Assembly: GCA_013146195.2 (NCBI GenBank) | Contig: CM028383.1 | Location: 919,499-983,498, forward strand | Direction of reading: 5' to 3' | Origin: Codonopsis lanceolata | Taxonomy: Eukaryota > Streptophyta > Magnoliopsida > Asterales > Campanulaceae | Length of the DNA stretch: 64,000 nt | Shown: positions 45,429 through 58,004 of the stretch, one piece after another | How the letters are laid out: the number at the start of each line of letters is the position of its first letter | Numbering within the stretch: position 1 is the first letter of the stretch | Program-made: the position numbers and the translations under genes | Notes under the pieces: model-generated | What the model was told of the DNA's origin: nothing | What the model saw: only the letters and a program-made list of their open reading frames with translations | Database searches by the model: none

Positions 45429-48400
45429 TGTAAGATCCCGATTCCCGGTTAGCTTGAATTGCGTGCAAAGCTCGCATTTCCTCTTTCGTTGATTGCTCGT
45501 TTGGTTTGTGAGAGAGTCTAAATGTGTATGAGAGATCACATTAAGACTAAAACACTTTTAGGAGATGTCATTTAGTGGTTGACTTGTTAAAGTCAAAAGT
45601 CGTAACCCGACGATAGTCGAAATGCGACGCGATTGAGAGTTTATGCGGGTTTTGTGTTTCTGACCTCGATTTGGTCCCAGATCTTTACATGATGATTAAA
45701 TAACATGTTTAGATGTGTTAGACTTCTAATTGGATGTATTCCATAAGTCTCGTGAAGTTTTGACGCCTCGAGAATAGCAATTCTCCTTATCGCGTAGTTT
45801 GAGATTGAGCCGGGCGAACGTCTCGTCTTTCGGGAGCCTATTTCCCCTATCTGTTGTTCATCATCTGAGAGGCATTTATGCCTATTTAGTAGCCCTAATA
45901 AGTGTTTACAATCATGGGTTATTACCCGTCGGTTTGCGGTTTCATTCGACGTTTAGATAGCAAGTAGTTACGTCTTGCGTCGGTTTTGCCCCGGGTTGTT
46001 TCGGGTGTTGTTTATGAGAGTCTAGACCTACTTTAAAATTGGTTTGAGACTTGGATGGATTAGTTTAATGTTTAAGGACTTTAAGGGTTCAATTGTGAGC
46101 CATTTCGAAGCTTTAAGGCTCGAGGATGCATGCGGGAACGACCGAAACCGAGAAGGAAGCAAGAAAATGGAAGAAGGCTGATTATTGGAGGAAGCGCTCG
46201 CATGGTATGGACACCATGCGACCGCATTGAGGCTATTCCCTGTTACGGGATTTCTTTGGGATTTTGAATTGTTGTCCAACTTATACCCACCCAAACCCAA
46301 CCTAAACTAATCCTAAACCCTCCTAACTATCTTAGGATATATCCTAACCATCTAATTGAGTTTTGGAGGGGGATTATATGGGTTAATTAAAGGGAAACAA
46401 ATCTATCATCTAAACACACACCCACTTACTTTCCTAACCCTTTTAGACCAAAAACTCAAAGTCTAACACCCCATTTTCAGCCATTGACTCTCAAAAACGT
46501 GGGAGACCTCTATGAGAGCTTGAGAGAAGAGTTCTAGGGTTCTTGAGAGCCCAACCCTTGGAATCCATAGCTAGGAGTCTCCATTTCACAATCCACTCCA
46601 TAGAATTGAAGAGGAGATTGAGGAGAAGAACACCCACCTCTTGGAATTTCGAATTTGTGGCTTGAAGGGGCTGAACTAAGGTAAGTTTCTACCTCTCTTC
46701 CTTTGATTTTTGGGGCTCCATTGACCCTAGGGAAACAACCATTTATGCTATGTGAGGTCAATGGATGCCATTGTTAGGGTTTTTAGAAATTTATGAACCC
46801 TAGGTTTCAAATTATTGTTAGAGATGGGTGAACCTATGTGAGACTTGATTTTTATGGAATTCATATGCCAACTAGTCTATTAAACTTTGCTATATGAATT
46901 GTTCATATGTATTGAGCTTGAATGACAAAGATACTTGGAAGGGGATTTTTCCCCAAATTGTGTTGGGCTTGTTAAACATGATGGTAAGCCTAATTATTGT
47001 GTTATACATGTTTAGTGGAGTCTATTGAACTTAGTTGTGTGGATTATTCATGAGTATTGATGTGGATTTGGTTGAGATACTTGGAGGGTGCCTTGCCCTA
47101 ATTTTGTTCTAGCTTGCAAATAGATGATGTGAGCTTGATTACTATGTTTTATATGCTTAATAGAGTATATTAAACTTTGCTATATGAATCGGTTATGTGC
47201 ATTGAGCTTTAATGACAAAGATGCTTGGAAGGGGATTTTCCCCAAATTGTGTTTTGGCTTGTTGATCATGGTTGTAAGCCTAGTTATTGAATTATACATG
47301 TTTAAGAGAGTATACTAAACCATGTTGTATAATTTAATCATGATTTGAAGATTATGATTGGTATGGTGACTTGAATGAATTTATGCACGAGATGGCCAAT
47401 TTATTCTAAGTTGCATTGTTAAGTAAATTGTGGGGTTTATGATAGTTTATTGAATATTGGGATTATGGTTTTGGCGATAGTTATGAACTTATGGGAATGA
47501 TGAAGCCTAAGCTTCTATTCCTTGAATTTTCGGAAAACTTAGATTGAACTCAACGGAGTTAACCTTTGGGTTAGAATGAATCCTAGGAACTATAATCTTA
47601 AGTCCTACGGAATTTGGGTAGAATTCATGGAGGTTGAGCCTCCAAGAAGTTTTGAAGTGTGTGAAGCACACTTGATTATGAGAACTTATATGATTCTCGG
47701 TTGTGATGTTTATGCTAGTTGTGGATGAATTGCATGACTAGTTTGATAGTAGAGTGTTTACCTACTTGTTTTGAGCATATGAGTATATATTACTTGTGCT
47801 TGGGTTTTGAGTCCAGCTGGAGTCGGTTTGGTTGAGTTTTGGTGGGACGATACATCGTCTTCACGAATTGTGAGATTCGTGATCGCGATGGATCGCCGTG
47901 CGGGTTGCACACACCCTCCATCGATGGCCACGGTGGGGAAGTAGTTTATCTTAGTTGTAGTAATACACATGACTTTGATAACTATGGAACTCGGCGGAGG
48001 CGTCTCGGGGGCGTCGATATCTACGAGAGGATATCGAGGGCACATAAGGGTTTTGCACGTGTTTTTGCGGGAGGCGACACGCGCGGAGGAATTTTGGTAA
48101 TGGTATCATATCCCTATATACATGAATTGTTTCACAAGTGCTTAAGTGAATACGTGCTTGGTGAATTGGATATGATATGCTGTTTGTTTTGGTTTCTTAC
48201 ATGTTATACTTAATAGATAACATATTGATTAATGTTGTTAAGCATATATGCTATCACATGAATATTATTGGAATGTGGTTTTATGCCAAAAGTATAAATC
48301 ATTATTGTTAAGTTTGTATGCCTTGACATGAATATTATGGGAAGACTATGTTATAACAATAACATGAATTCTTGTTGTTAAGCTAATATGCTTTATCATG

Positions 48401-49501
48401 AATATTCATTCGGATATGGCACTATGTTAAAAGCGAGGAATTATTGTTGTTAAGTTTATATACCTTGACATGTAGGTCATTGGAAGGTTATGTTATATCA
48501 ATAACATGAGTTATGATAGTTGAGCATAAAATGCCTTGATATGGATTTTAGAGAAATGTTATACTATAATGATAACATGATTATTTAATGTCGAGCATGG
48601 ATGCCATGACATGATTTTATATACGGTTATTTCATGACGATAGCATGATAAATTTTATGATTGAGCATTATGCCATGATAGGAAGTTATGGTTAGTAACT
48701 TACTAAGTCTTTGTGACTTACTTTTATTTGTTGGTTGTTTTCCTAGATCCGAGCCGGCGTGCGGATCCAAGTAAATCAGAAGATTGCGTTGACAAAGATT
48801 CTTTTGGCAAGGTTGCTACTTAGATGTTTGTTTTGTTTTTGGTGAGGTCGTTGGGAAGATGAAGTTATGTAAACTTCATGTTGGGTAGCAAACCTAAATG
48901 TGAATTGTGATATTTATAATTGTTGTTTAGTCTATACTTTTGGTAGCCGACAAGTAGTAGTCGTGCTTGGTGTATATTTATGGTTATGATTCCATATGCT
49001 ATATTGTTGTTGGTACATGTATTATTGGTAGCCGACTTGTGTTAGCAGCGCTTGGTAAATTGGTGAATATGTTTAGCATGTTACATTGCTAGTTAAAGTA
49101 TTATGTTTGTTCTCCGGCGTGTTTGTAGCCGTTGAGTTGTTAGACTAGAGTCTTAGACTTAGTTTAATGTTGGGTTCCGGCCGTAGTTTCGCCGATGACT
49201 TGGTTTATATTATGCTTATTATTGAATTGCATAACAGGGAGTTTGTCTTACGTGCCCAATGTTGCGGCACGCGAATCGAATTTTTGGACCGAGAGATTAA
49301 TTATCTCTTTGGTTGTTTTAGTTTGAGCTTGTTAGCTCGGGCGCACCTTGTTTTTATTTTTATTTCGCTTCGCATGTGTTTTGAGTTGTCGGTGTATCGC
49401 CGTTATGGCTCTACCCATTATTTGTTACTTGATTGTTGTTATTTGCTTTCCGGCGGCACGACCATGGGATTTCGTCTTGGGATCCGGGTCGGGTCGTCAC
49501 A
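45429..49501 (+). repeat. 3' LTR of the LARD (4,073 bp)
   Basis: Same length and termini as the 5' LTR and identical over long stretches, for example most of 46260-47280. Differences are mainly small indels in G/C-rich spots (near 45600, 45790, 45980, 46140-46200, 47900-48080). It carries the same two tandem arrays and the hairpin at 47861-47882. The TSD ATAAT follows at 49502. Confidence 0.93.
47861..47882 (+). promoter_or_regulatory. Conserved hairpin in LARD 3' LTR
   Basis: Identical to 40471-40492: 8-bp stem TCACGAAT/ATTCGTGA with loop TGTGAG. Confidence 0.75.
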
Positions 49502-50143
49502 ATAATGGTGGTAATATGCAGCCAAGGACTAATTTGAAAGGAAAGGAGGTCTTGACAGATCCACCCCCCAGAGAAAATCCCAATTTGAATGGGACAAATT
49601 TTGTTAGGGACAAAAAGTGGGTACCGGTGGAAAAGGCTACTAAGAATAGTGGGGATGCAACTCCTTCAATGGTTCCAACTCCACAGGAGCACAGGAGAGA
49701 AGGATCGTGAGCACGAGGCCGTCGAGTGGTTCAGGCGGATAGCGAGGACGTGGAAGATTTGGGGTCACTAATAACGGGCGGTGTCGGTTAAAAATCCATA
49801 TGATGTTTTAATGAACTTAGATGGTGAGACGGAAATTGAAAAGGAAGGCTGCGATGAATAAGCATGGCGTGGTAGCAGTGGCAGGATGTATGGAAGGATG
49901 TTCCACATCGCTCCCCAGGTTTCGATCGACGAGCACTTTCAGTTGATGGGGACAAAGAATCTAACGCTATAGATTTGACTACAGCTTTGACAGATTTGGA
50001 TGTGTCCTCAGTTAAGCTAAGGCCATCATTTATTCGGTACTGTGATAATTTGAATAAATATCGAAAGAAAGTTTCCTTTGCAAAGCAAAACGTACGTGTG
50101 ACTAGGGCTGTAGCTAAGGCCCAGACTAAACCCTCTCAATAAT
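49502..50143 (+). pseudogene. LINE ORF1, 3' segment
   Basis: Resumes after the inserted element with NGGNMQPRTNLKGKEV (about 49507) and has a low-complexity middle with frame breaks near 49710-49920. It ends with ALTDLDVSSVKLRPSFIRY and TRAVAKAQTKPSQ before TAA at about 50140. Such basic C-termini are common in plant LINE ORF1. The stop lies eight bases before the ORF2 ATG. Confidence 0.7.
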
Positions 50144-50150
50144 AGTTTAC

Positions 50151-50592
50151 ATGACGATGTTCATATGGAATGCGAGGAGTGTGTGTAATAAACGTACGAG
50201 GAATTATTTTCGTATGATTAAGAGACATCATAATCCATTCCTGTGTGCTATTCTGGAACCCAAAGCTTCAGGGGATCGTTTGGCTTCGTTCTGCAGCTGT
50301 ATGCGTTTTATTGATAGCTTACATGTCAATCCTATTAACCAGCATATTTGGATATTATGGAATGATAGAGTGGAGGTTTCTCTTCTTGCAAGTTCTAATC
50401 AATTTATAACTGTACACGTTAAAGTAATCATTATTCATAGACTTGTTGCATTTGGAAATAAGATGACCAATATATTACTTCACAGATTCAGTCCGGTTTT
50501 GGGCAAACTTCAGGAAAATTCTGGTACCAATCGACTGAAGAGAATTTTCTAAAGATTTAGTATGTTTTACCTACATATGTTAGGATACGCCC
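50151..50592 (+). pseudogene. LINE ORF2, N-terminal endonuclease fragment
   Basis: The first 100 or so residues match the start of an apurinic-type endonuclease (exonuclease/endonuclease/phosphatase fold): MTMFIWNARSVCNKRTRNYF with the early WN motif, then CAILEPKASGDR with the conserved E. The frame drifts after about 50440 and ends at 50552. Reverse transcriptase is absent from the window, so this copy cannot move itself. Confidence 0.7.
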
Positions 50593-53500
50593 TGTAAAAT
50601 ATGGTATTTTTCCAAGGTGTATAAGTACCTCATTTAGGTCTTGACTTCCGGCTGTGGCAGAATTCTGTTTTCAGGAAATCAGCTTCTGTACTTGAACTTG
50701 TAGTAGCCATATTTTGATGAATATAAGTCCAAATTGAGTAATTTAAAAGGCTAAACTATAGTTTAAAGAGTCTAGTTTCATAAGAATCAATAATCTTCTC
50801 ATTTGGAGGTGTGAGCTATTTATGGTCAATTTTACAAGATCGACTTTCCAGTAACAACAATCTGGAAATTGGTCTGTTTTATGCATTTGTGAGTTTTGAG
50901 TGGGTTTTGGCTATTGACTCTTGCACCCTTGCCCTTGGACGTCCATTGTGACTCAAAGCCTCCTTTGTTGACTCTTCAACAACCCTTGTGAACCCTTTGA
51001 TCATTCCTTATCAATGGTCATCCTTCCTTGGCCAATTAGAAGCCTCTTAACTCACTTCACTTGGATTAGGGACTTCTTGGGAAGTATATAAACACAAAAT
51101 TCAGCAAATCAGCCATTGTTGATCATAACAAACCAGAGATTCAGAGACTTAACTCCAAAATTCGTCCATGGAAGAAACCCTAGGTTGAAGGACCATTTCC
51201 CGGAGATCCGGTGGTCCGATCGACGAACCGAGACCGCCAAATCGAAGCCCTCGATCTTCGCTACAAAAATCCTTGCTCTAATCAACCTTTCCTCCATTAA
51301 TCTTAGGACTAAGGTACGTTGAGAAATCCCTGAAATTTTCATGTTCAATAAAATGACATGACCCCTTCATTATAGTTGCTCTATTGATGATTATGAACAC
51401 CTTTTGTGAAGACAAAACCTCCAATTCAACATATAAAATATGTGTATGATTTTATGAAATCTCTATGATGTTATGATTTTGACATTTTGTAAAGCATGAA
51501 TGTTGTTTGTATTAATCTTGGGAATAACTATTGTGAAAGAATTTGGTTCAATTCAAGGTTTAGCAAAATCACCGAAACTAGGGTTTGAAACTCGGGATTG
51601 TGTTTAAGGCTAGTTTAAGATCATGAACGGCCTAGTTATCGATTTCTAAATGAAAGGAGAACTTAGGAAAGGGCAATGTAATGCATATATTATCAATGCT
51701 CTATTTGGTTGAATTTTAGTAAAACTCACCGGAGTTGAGATTAGGGAGTTATTGAACAATACCGACTCCACATTCAATCCCTACGACGTTCGTAGTGCGT
51801 TAGACTAATATATTAGCTTACGTGACTTTCGGATGGATGAAGGGCATGTTTGATATGAGTGATTATAAGACTCAATCGAGTTCTTATGTGGTTTATGTGA
51901 TTGTGTGAAGCAAATGCACAATTGAGAGCATGTTGTAGAATGATGTATCTACTTGACAGTTTGAATTCGCTCTTGTCAAATTCCTACTTGATTCTTTAAT
52001 GAGTAAAAACACCTACTTGTTGAATAATGAATTTGAGGACTATTCTATGAGAAGATTGTGATTGGGGCTTTCTTAGTACTCTATATATGGAGTCTACTTG
52101 TATAAGTCGCTAGGATGACCGTGTTGTTATCGAAGACTCACCAATATGGTTTGACCTTACGGGTTATTACCGCTCTAGTGTTGCTTAAGTCTTTGACTAC
52201 CATCGACTTTTGTGTTATTGAATGAGTTACTACTCTAGGAAGAGTTTAGTAAATGGCTTCGTGATCCGAGACTAACGGAGTAGTCTTGGATAGTACTTAA
52301 TGGACTGATGGTTAAGTTGTGACTATTGAATTTCATAGGTAAATATGGAATACTGTGTATATTTTATATTATGACTAAATGCGTGATTTCCTACCTTGTT
52401 AAGAATTGATTCTTCTATGTGTTTCTATGATATGACTTATGAGCATATTGAATGTATTTGCCTGTCGATACGTCTGTTTTCTGATTAACGAATTGTGGTG
52501 AACTTGGATTCTACTATTAAGTGGAATTATGAATCAAAATTGAATTAAGCTTGATTTCACAATAATGAACTTGGGACTTGAACTAAGATTCCTAAATGGA
52601 ATGAGAGCCTTGCTATGCCTCGAACGAGAACATAGAAAAGAGTCTTGGGACACATATAGTGTTCAAACTCTATTTGGTTGGAATTGTAGTAAAGACTCAA
52701 CGGAGTCGAGTTAAGGAACAATTTTACCTTACGAGGATCGTGGTGAGATCCTATGATAATTATATTCCAATTGACTAGATTACTAGCTTTTGGGACTTGA
52801 ATTGAATAGAGTGAACAAACTTGGCACTTATGATTTAGGGACTCAAATAAGCTCCTATTGTGGTTTTGTGATTAATGTAACAATGTACATAATCATATGA
52901 GTTTAGTAGATCATTATATCTACTTGAGAATTAGCAAGTAAACATCTACTTGTGCATTGCATATAAGTCCAGCTGGCATTACTTGAGTTTTCAATATGAT
53001 GGTGGGACGATACATTGCTTTCACGAATTATGGGATTCGTGAGTTTGTCAATGTCGCCGCATACTGGATGGTAGGGTTCACACGCACCTCATTTGCCACC
53101 AGCTACGGTGGGGAAGTAGCCCCTTCGCAGTAACCAAAAGCGCATTGGCTAGTGCTATTTTCCGAGCAGTAGAAAGCTCGGATCGAAGAAGCTAGAGTAC
53201 TTTGATATTTTCGAACACGTATACGTGGTCAGCACAAGGTGCCGATTAATCAAATTGCGATTATGGGAGCAATACGATGGCGAATGATTGGTATCTTCTC
53301 TATCCTTTGTGGCTTACTATGGGCACTAATGTGATAACAAAGTGTTAGTTGAACATGAGATCTTATTGACCATGTTTGTATTGGCTGATGATAAATGAGA
53401 GATTTGATATGTATATATAGATATATGCATACTTGTATTTGAGATATATATGAAAGACTTGATATGTATATATATAGATATGCACACTTATTGCATGATG

Positions 53501-55759
53501 ATTTTTATCGGAGATTTGATATGTATATTTAGAGATATACATACTAATATGGTGTATATATATAAGCGATGCACCCCTGCGTGCTAACGATGTGAATTTG
53601 ATTCGTATATATAAAGATATGTATACTTGCGTATGATGTTTTGTGGGAACTACCTTCTAATTCATTTGATTTGTGTGTGGAAACAGGGGAATTACACCAC
53701 AGTTTCATTCGATGGTTTAGTAAGTAAGAAGAAGAGTGGATATCTTGTGGAGTGTCGAAGCGATACGGCCTTTCTTCGTAGGTTTTATGTCATTTATAAA
53801 TGACACCATGGTTATGTTAATGTTACATAATTATATGTTGATATATATTGTGGTAGCGTCTTGGGTCATTAGACTCATCTCGTACTTGTTTTTTAGTTGC
53901 GATGGCCGATATTTGGGGTCGAAGATCGTGGTAGATGCTTCGAGGCGCGGTGACGATGGAGTGAGGTTAGATCGTGTGTTCGTGTTTGTAGCGGCCGAGT
54001 TTCCCGAGTAGCGGCTTGTGGAGTCTTGTTCCACTTTAACGGGTCATTGGTTTCCATGTACTTTACTATTCTTGTGAGATCGACATTTTGTAAAGTTATT
54101 TAGACTTTACGGTCAGAATATTTGTATTGTATTATTTTTCTTGGGCCGATGTCTTGTCGTGCCTTGGTTGTGGTTTTAGTATTTATTTTAGGTTGTCTCC
54201 CGGGCACTTGTAGCTTTGGGAAATTTCATTATTCTAGTTTTTATAGTTGTTGGTTGACCGATGCTTTAGCCATTGGGTAGTGTTATATCGATTTGGTTCT
54301 TTGTTGAAGCAGGCGTGGAGTGCCGATGGTTTGATTAGCGTCTGCAATGTAGCGACGCGAGTTTTGTTTTTCCTCCTTTGAGAGATAATGTCTCTCTTGG
54401 TTTTCGTTTTCGTTGGTTTCGAGCTTCATAGCTTGGGACTTCTTTCTTATATTGCTTCCGTGATTCGATTTTGAAATCTAGTATTTTAGTGCGGTGTTAT
54501 GTTCATGTTTTGAGCGAGTTTGCTCGATTGTTTGACTAACACTACTTGTTTATCAAGTGCTTGCATCCTTTGATTAGTTAGTTCGACCTTGGGATTTCGT
54601 GTTGGAATCGGTCGGGTCGTTACGATTGCATCGGAAGCTTATGTTAGCTATAAGCCGAGATAGGTTCCATGGCTTAGTTTGGGTTTGGGTTTTAAATCGA
54701 GTATTCACCGTCGAGTATTGTTTAATGCCTTATTGGCATATTCTTTGGTCCACAAGTACACGACTTGGAGTACTAAGTTCGTTTGGTTTAGATTGCCGTG
54801 AGTGAAGGTTTGTGTCTAGGAGTATTATATTTCTCCTTTATTGCTTATGAGTTGCGCTTATACCAAGAGTAGGTGTTGCATTTTATTAGAGCTGTTGTTT
54901 CTTGTTCCATTTTTAGGAATTAGAAGCTAGTATGGGTCCCAAGGGTGATCGTCGTGTTAATCATTATGGTGAAGTTAATTTATAAGCCTCCGTGGTACCT
55001 AATAGTATTTCATGAGTGCTATATGGAATGTATATAGTTATGGTAGTATTTAATCACCGTTCTTGCATGCTTGTGTTGGGAATTTGAGAACCATTTCAGA
55101 TGGTTTGTGTTTGGTCATTGGGGGACTACCGCTTGATCAAGGTGATTTCGATATGATATGTTGGAACTTGGTGATTGGCAGTGGAAATGATCAAGATGAT
55201 TGGTCGGATCGACCAGTATCTTTGTTTAACTTATAAGGATTGGTTATATACTAGTTAGTAAGAATATGCTACCAGTGACTTGTGAAGTGTTGTATTGTTT
55301 TGTTATTGGTCTAATACATTGATGATATTAGCCTTGAATAATGTGCTTTTATCTACCATTGATAGGTAGTTAATAGTATGAATATTCCATACTTGGTAGA
55401 CATACATAGTAAATTAATGTTATGTTACATGATGTTGATGTCATGCCTATATGTGCTTATGATTGCTTTGTTGTTGAGACCTATATAGGATGTTGATATG
55501 TGATTCACGAACACCCCACATCCTATCTGACGAAAGCTTTGAAGTCAACGAGGTCCCGACTTGATTATCAAGAGGTCTTCGTCGGAATGAGAATGGTATA
55601 ATATGAGATAGGAATTGGTGAACCCGCTACCAAAGCGGAATGTAATTGAAAATGGTATCTTGTTTTGCTTGTGCAAATATGTGCAACTTGTATATGGAGA
55701 TCATGCTATGAATGAAATGAACTTGTGACTTGATCGAATAGAGATTTTATATGTTGAAT
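50593..55759 (+). mobile_element. Second, diverged member of the long-LTR family (truncated by gap)
   Basis: A probable LTR spans 50593 (TGTAAAATATGG) to about 54626 (GGTCGGGTCGTTACGA), about 4.03 kb, close to the 4,073 bp of the neighbour. It shares several landmarks: AGTCCAGCTGG, GGTGGGACGATACAT, the hairpin, CACGGTGGGGAAGTAG or its like, and the LTR end. The primer site is worn (TTGCATCGGAAGC for TTGGTATCAGAGC) and followed by AAGCCGAGATAGGTTCCATGG as in the neighbour. The internal part reaches the gap at 55760. No coding region is recognised. The left edge is inferred from the terminal TG only; it lies in LINE-derived sequence. Confidence 0.7.
53021..53042 (+). promoter_or_regulatory. Conserved hairpin in second long-LTR element
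   Basis: TCACGAAT and ATTCGTGA flank the loop TATGGG: same stem, different loop from the neighbour. It lies 55 bases after AGTCCAGCTGG (50 in the neighbour), directly after GGTGGGACGATACAT. Confidence 0.75.
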
Positions 55760-55859
55760 NNNNNNNNNNNNNNNNNNNNNNNNNNNNNNNNNNNNNNNNN
55801 NNNNNNNNNNNNNNNNNNNNNNNNNNNNNNNNNNNNNNNNNNNNNNNNNNNNNNNNNNN
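55760..55859. other. Assembly gap (100 N)
   Basis: Exactly 100 N. The left side is the internal region of a plus-strand long-LTR element and the right side is minus-strand Athila integrase, so the true junction is unknown. Confidence 1.
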
Positions 55860-56176
55860 TTTCCTATACCACCTGTTCTTTGGCATTTATCACATGTTCT
55901 GTAAAACAGTTCACAATCTCTAAAAACCGTAGGCCAATACAGACCTGATTGCAAAATTTTACGAGCGGTTTTATTACCACTAAAATGACCACCACAAGAA
56001 TATCCATGGCAAAATTCCATGATACCTTGTTGGTCTTTTTCTGGAATACATCTTCTTATTAAAGAATCAGAACAAATCTTATATAAGTGAGGAGCTTCCC
56101 AAAAATAATTTTTCGTTTCCGCCAAAAAAAATTTCTTTTCGTAATGATCAAAATCCGGATTAATGATATCAGACAC
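55860..56176 (-). pseudogene. pol: Athila integrase zinc-binding domain (cut by gap)
   Basis: Encodes HLYKICSDSLIRRCIPEKDQ, then CHGYSCGGHFSGNKTA, LYWPTVFRDCELF and TCDKCQRTG. This is the HHCC zinc domain of gypsy integrase with its second His pair and CxxC. The catalytic core lies in the gap. A frame break separates it from RNase H at about 56180. Confidence 0.85.
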
Positions 56177-56191
56177 ATATAGTTGACAAAA

Positions 56192-57700
56192 TCAGCATAC
56201 CAAATCTTTAATGGCTAGGAGTTGTTCATCAGGAAAATTATCATTAATGGGGACAGAGTCATCAAGAAATTGACGTTCAAGCAAGGGTGAAAATTCTAAC
56301 CTAGACAAGTGGTCGGCCACAACATTCTCGGTTCCCTTTTTATCCTTGATAGTTATGTCAAATTCTTGTAACAATAACATCCATCTAATTAATCTTGGTT
56401 TAGCATCCTTCTTACTTAAGAGATATTTCAATGCAGAATGATCAGAAAAGATTATCACCTTTGATCCTAGCAAATATGATCTAAATTTTTCTAAAGCATA
56501 TACTACTGCTAAAAATTCCTTTTCAGTAGTGGTATAATTCAATTGAGCATCATTCAGAGTTCTACTAGCATAATGGATCACATGAGGCTTTCTATCTACC
56601 CTTTGTCCTAACACGGCTCCAATTGCAAAATCTGATGCATCACACATGATTTCAAAAGGGAGTGACCAATCAGGGCCGGATAAAATTGGGGCAGTAGTTA
56701 ACTTTTCTTTTAATAAATTAAAAGCTTCTAAACATTCTTCATCAAAAATAAACTCTGTATCTTTTGCTAGTAAATTACATAGAGGTTTCATGATTTTGAA
56801 AAGTCTTTATAAATCTTCGATAAAAACCAAAGATGGCCAAGAAAATCGAACTCCTTTAACCGCAAGTGGAGGTAGTTGTGAAATAACTTCAATTTTAGCT
56901 TTGTCAACTTCAATTCCTTTATTTGAAACAACATGCCCTAAGACAATTCCATGTTTTACCATGAAGTGACTTTTTCCCAACTTAAAGTTAAATTAGTTTA
57001 AAGATCTTTTCAGACGATGTAAGGTTTTCTAAACAATGATCAAAAGAATTTCCGAAAACTGAAAAATCATCCATGAAAACTTCTACGCATCTTTCAACTA
57101 GATCTGAGAATATAGAAATCATGCATCTTTGAAAAGTAGTTGGTGCATTACACAACCCAAAAGGCATTCTCCTAAAAGCAAAAGTACCAAAGGGACATGT
57201 AAAGTTGTTTTTCTTGGTCTTCGTGCAACAGTGGATCCGATTATATCCAGAAAAACCATCAAGAAAGCAATAATATTCATGACCTGCTAATCTTTCAAGA
57301 ATTTGGTCAATAAATGGTAAAGGAAAGTGGTCTTTCCTAGTTGCCGCATTTAATTTACGCAAATCGATACACATTCTATAACCAGTTATAGTCCTCAACG
57401 ATCTAATCTTTATCATTTTTAACAAGAATTCCCCGATTTCTTAGGAACTACTTGAACATGACTAACCCATTTACCGATATAGTAAATTATACCCGCATCT
57501 AAGAGCTTAAGAACTTCTTTCCTAACAGCCTTCTTCCATGTGTGGTTAAGTCTTCTGCTTTTCTAGAAGGTTTACTACCTTCTTCTAAATGTATTTTATG
57601 CATACACATAGAGGGACTAATTCCTTTTAGGTCGTAAGACCATCCTAAAGCTTCTCTATGTGTCCATAAAACTTTTAACAAACTTGCTTCTTGTTTTTAC
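56192..57700 (-). pseudogene. pol: Athila reverse transcriptase and RNase H
   Basis: RT segments: VLWTHREALGWSYDLKGISP (57681-57620), MCIDLRKLNAATRKDHFPLP (about 57365), FTCPFGTFAFRRMPFGLCNA (about 57200) and active site FMDDFSVFG (about 57060). Frame breaks lie near 57500, 57425 and 56990. RNase H (56791-56192, 199 residues, open) has CDASDFAIGAVLGQR, YTTTEKEFLAVVYALEKFR and FSDHSALKYLL, so the Asp-Glu-Asp set is visible, and ends with KGTENVVADHLSRL. The enzyme set would copy element RNA into DNA, but the breaks disable it. Confidence 0.88.
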
Positions 57701-58004
57701 GATTAAATTAAATTTGCTATAATAACGAGGCAAAGTGTTACCTTCCCTAAAAATGCATATTTTAAGTGGGATGGTAATGGCTTTAATTCTTCGACTTTGG
57801 GAGAATGGAAGGCATAAATTCAGAATTTTCTACTTTAATTGTTTCTTTTATTTTAGCCTCATTATTCTCTTCTTGCTTTTCTTCCTTAATATCTTCTATC
57901 TCAATATCCTTTATCTCAATTTCTTCAGAGATTTTAGAATCTCTACTTCATCTTCTTTGATTTCATAACTTTCTTCTACTACTTTCTCGACTCATCGAAT
58001 TATT

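Larger units (their letters stand above)
38049..49501 (+). mobile_element. Non-autonomous long-LTR retrotransposon (LARD type), complete
   Basis: Two nearly identical 4,073-bp LTRs enclose a 3,307-bp internal region. The TSD ATAAT is perfect (38044-38048 and 49502-49506), with an iMet primer-binding site (42124-42135) and PPT (45416-45428) in correct places. No intact gag or pol exists; only a worn gag zinc-knuckle-like trace and a possible protease remnant are seen. So it is structurally complete yet depends on proteins from another element. PBS type and relics suggest derivation from a chromovirus-like gypsy element (inference). It interrupts LINE ORF1. Confidence 0.92.
37111..50592 (+). 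mobile_element. LINE non-LTR retrotransposon, split by a long-LTR element
   Basis: The left part 37111-38048 and the right part 49502-50592 are one LINE interrupted by the element 38049-49501. The ATAAT duplication at the junctions shows that ORF1 was continuous before insertion. ORF1 and the start of ORF2 are present. The rest of ORF2 is missing or lies beyond the next insertion (about 50593) and the gap. The LINE 5' end lies within aORF-a of Tat B. Its target duplication cannot be seen without the 3' end. Confidence 0.8.
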
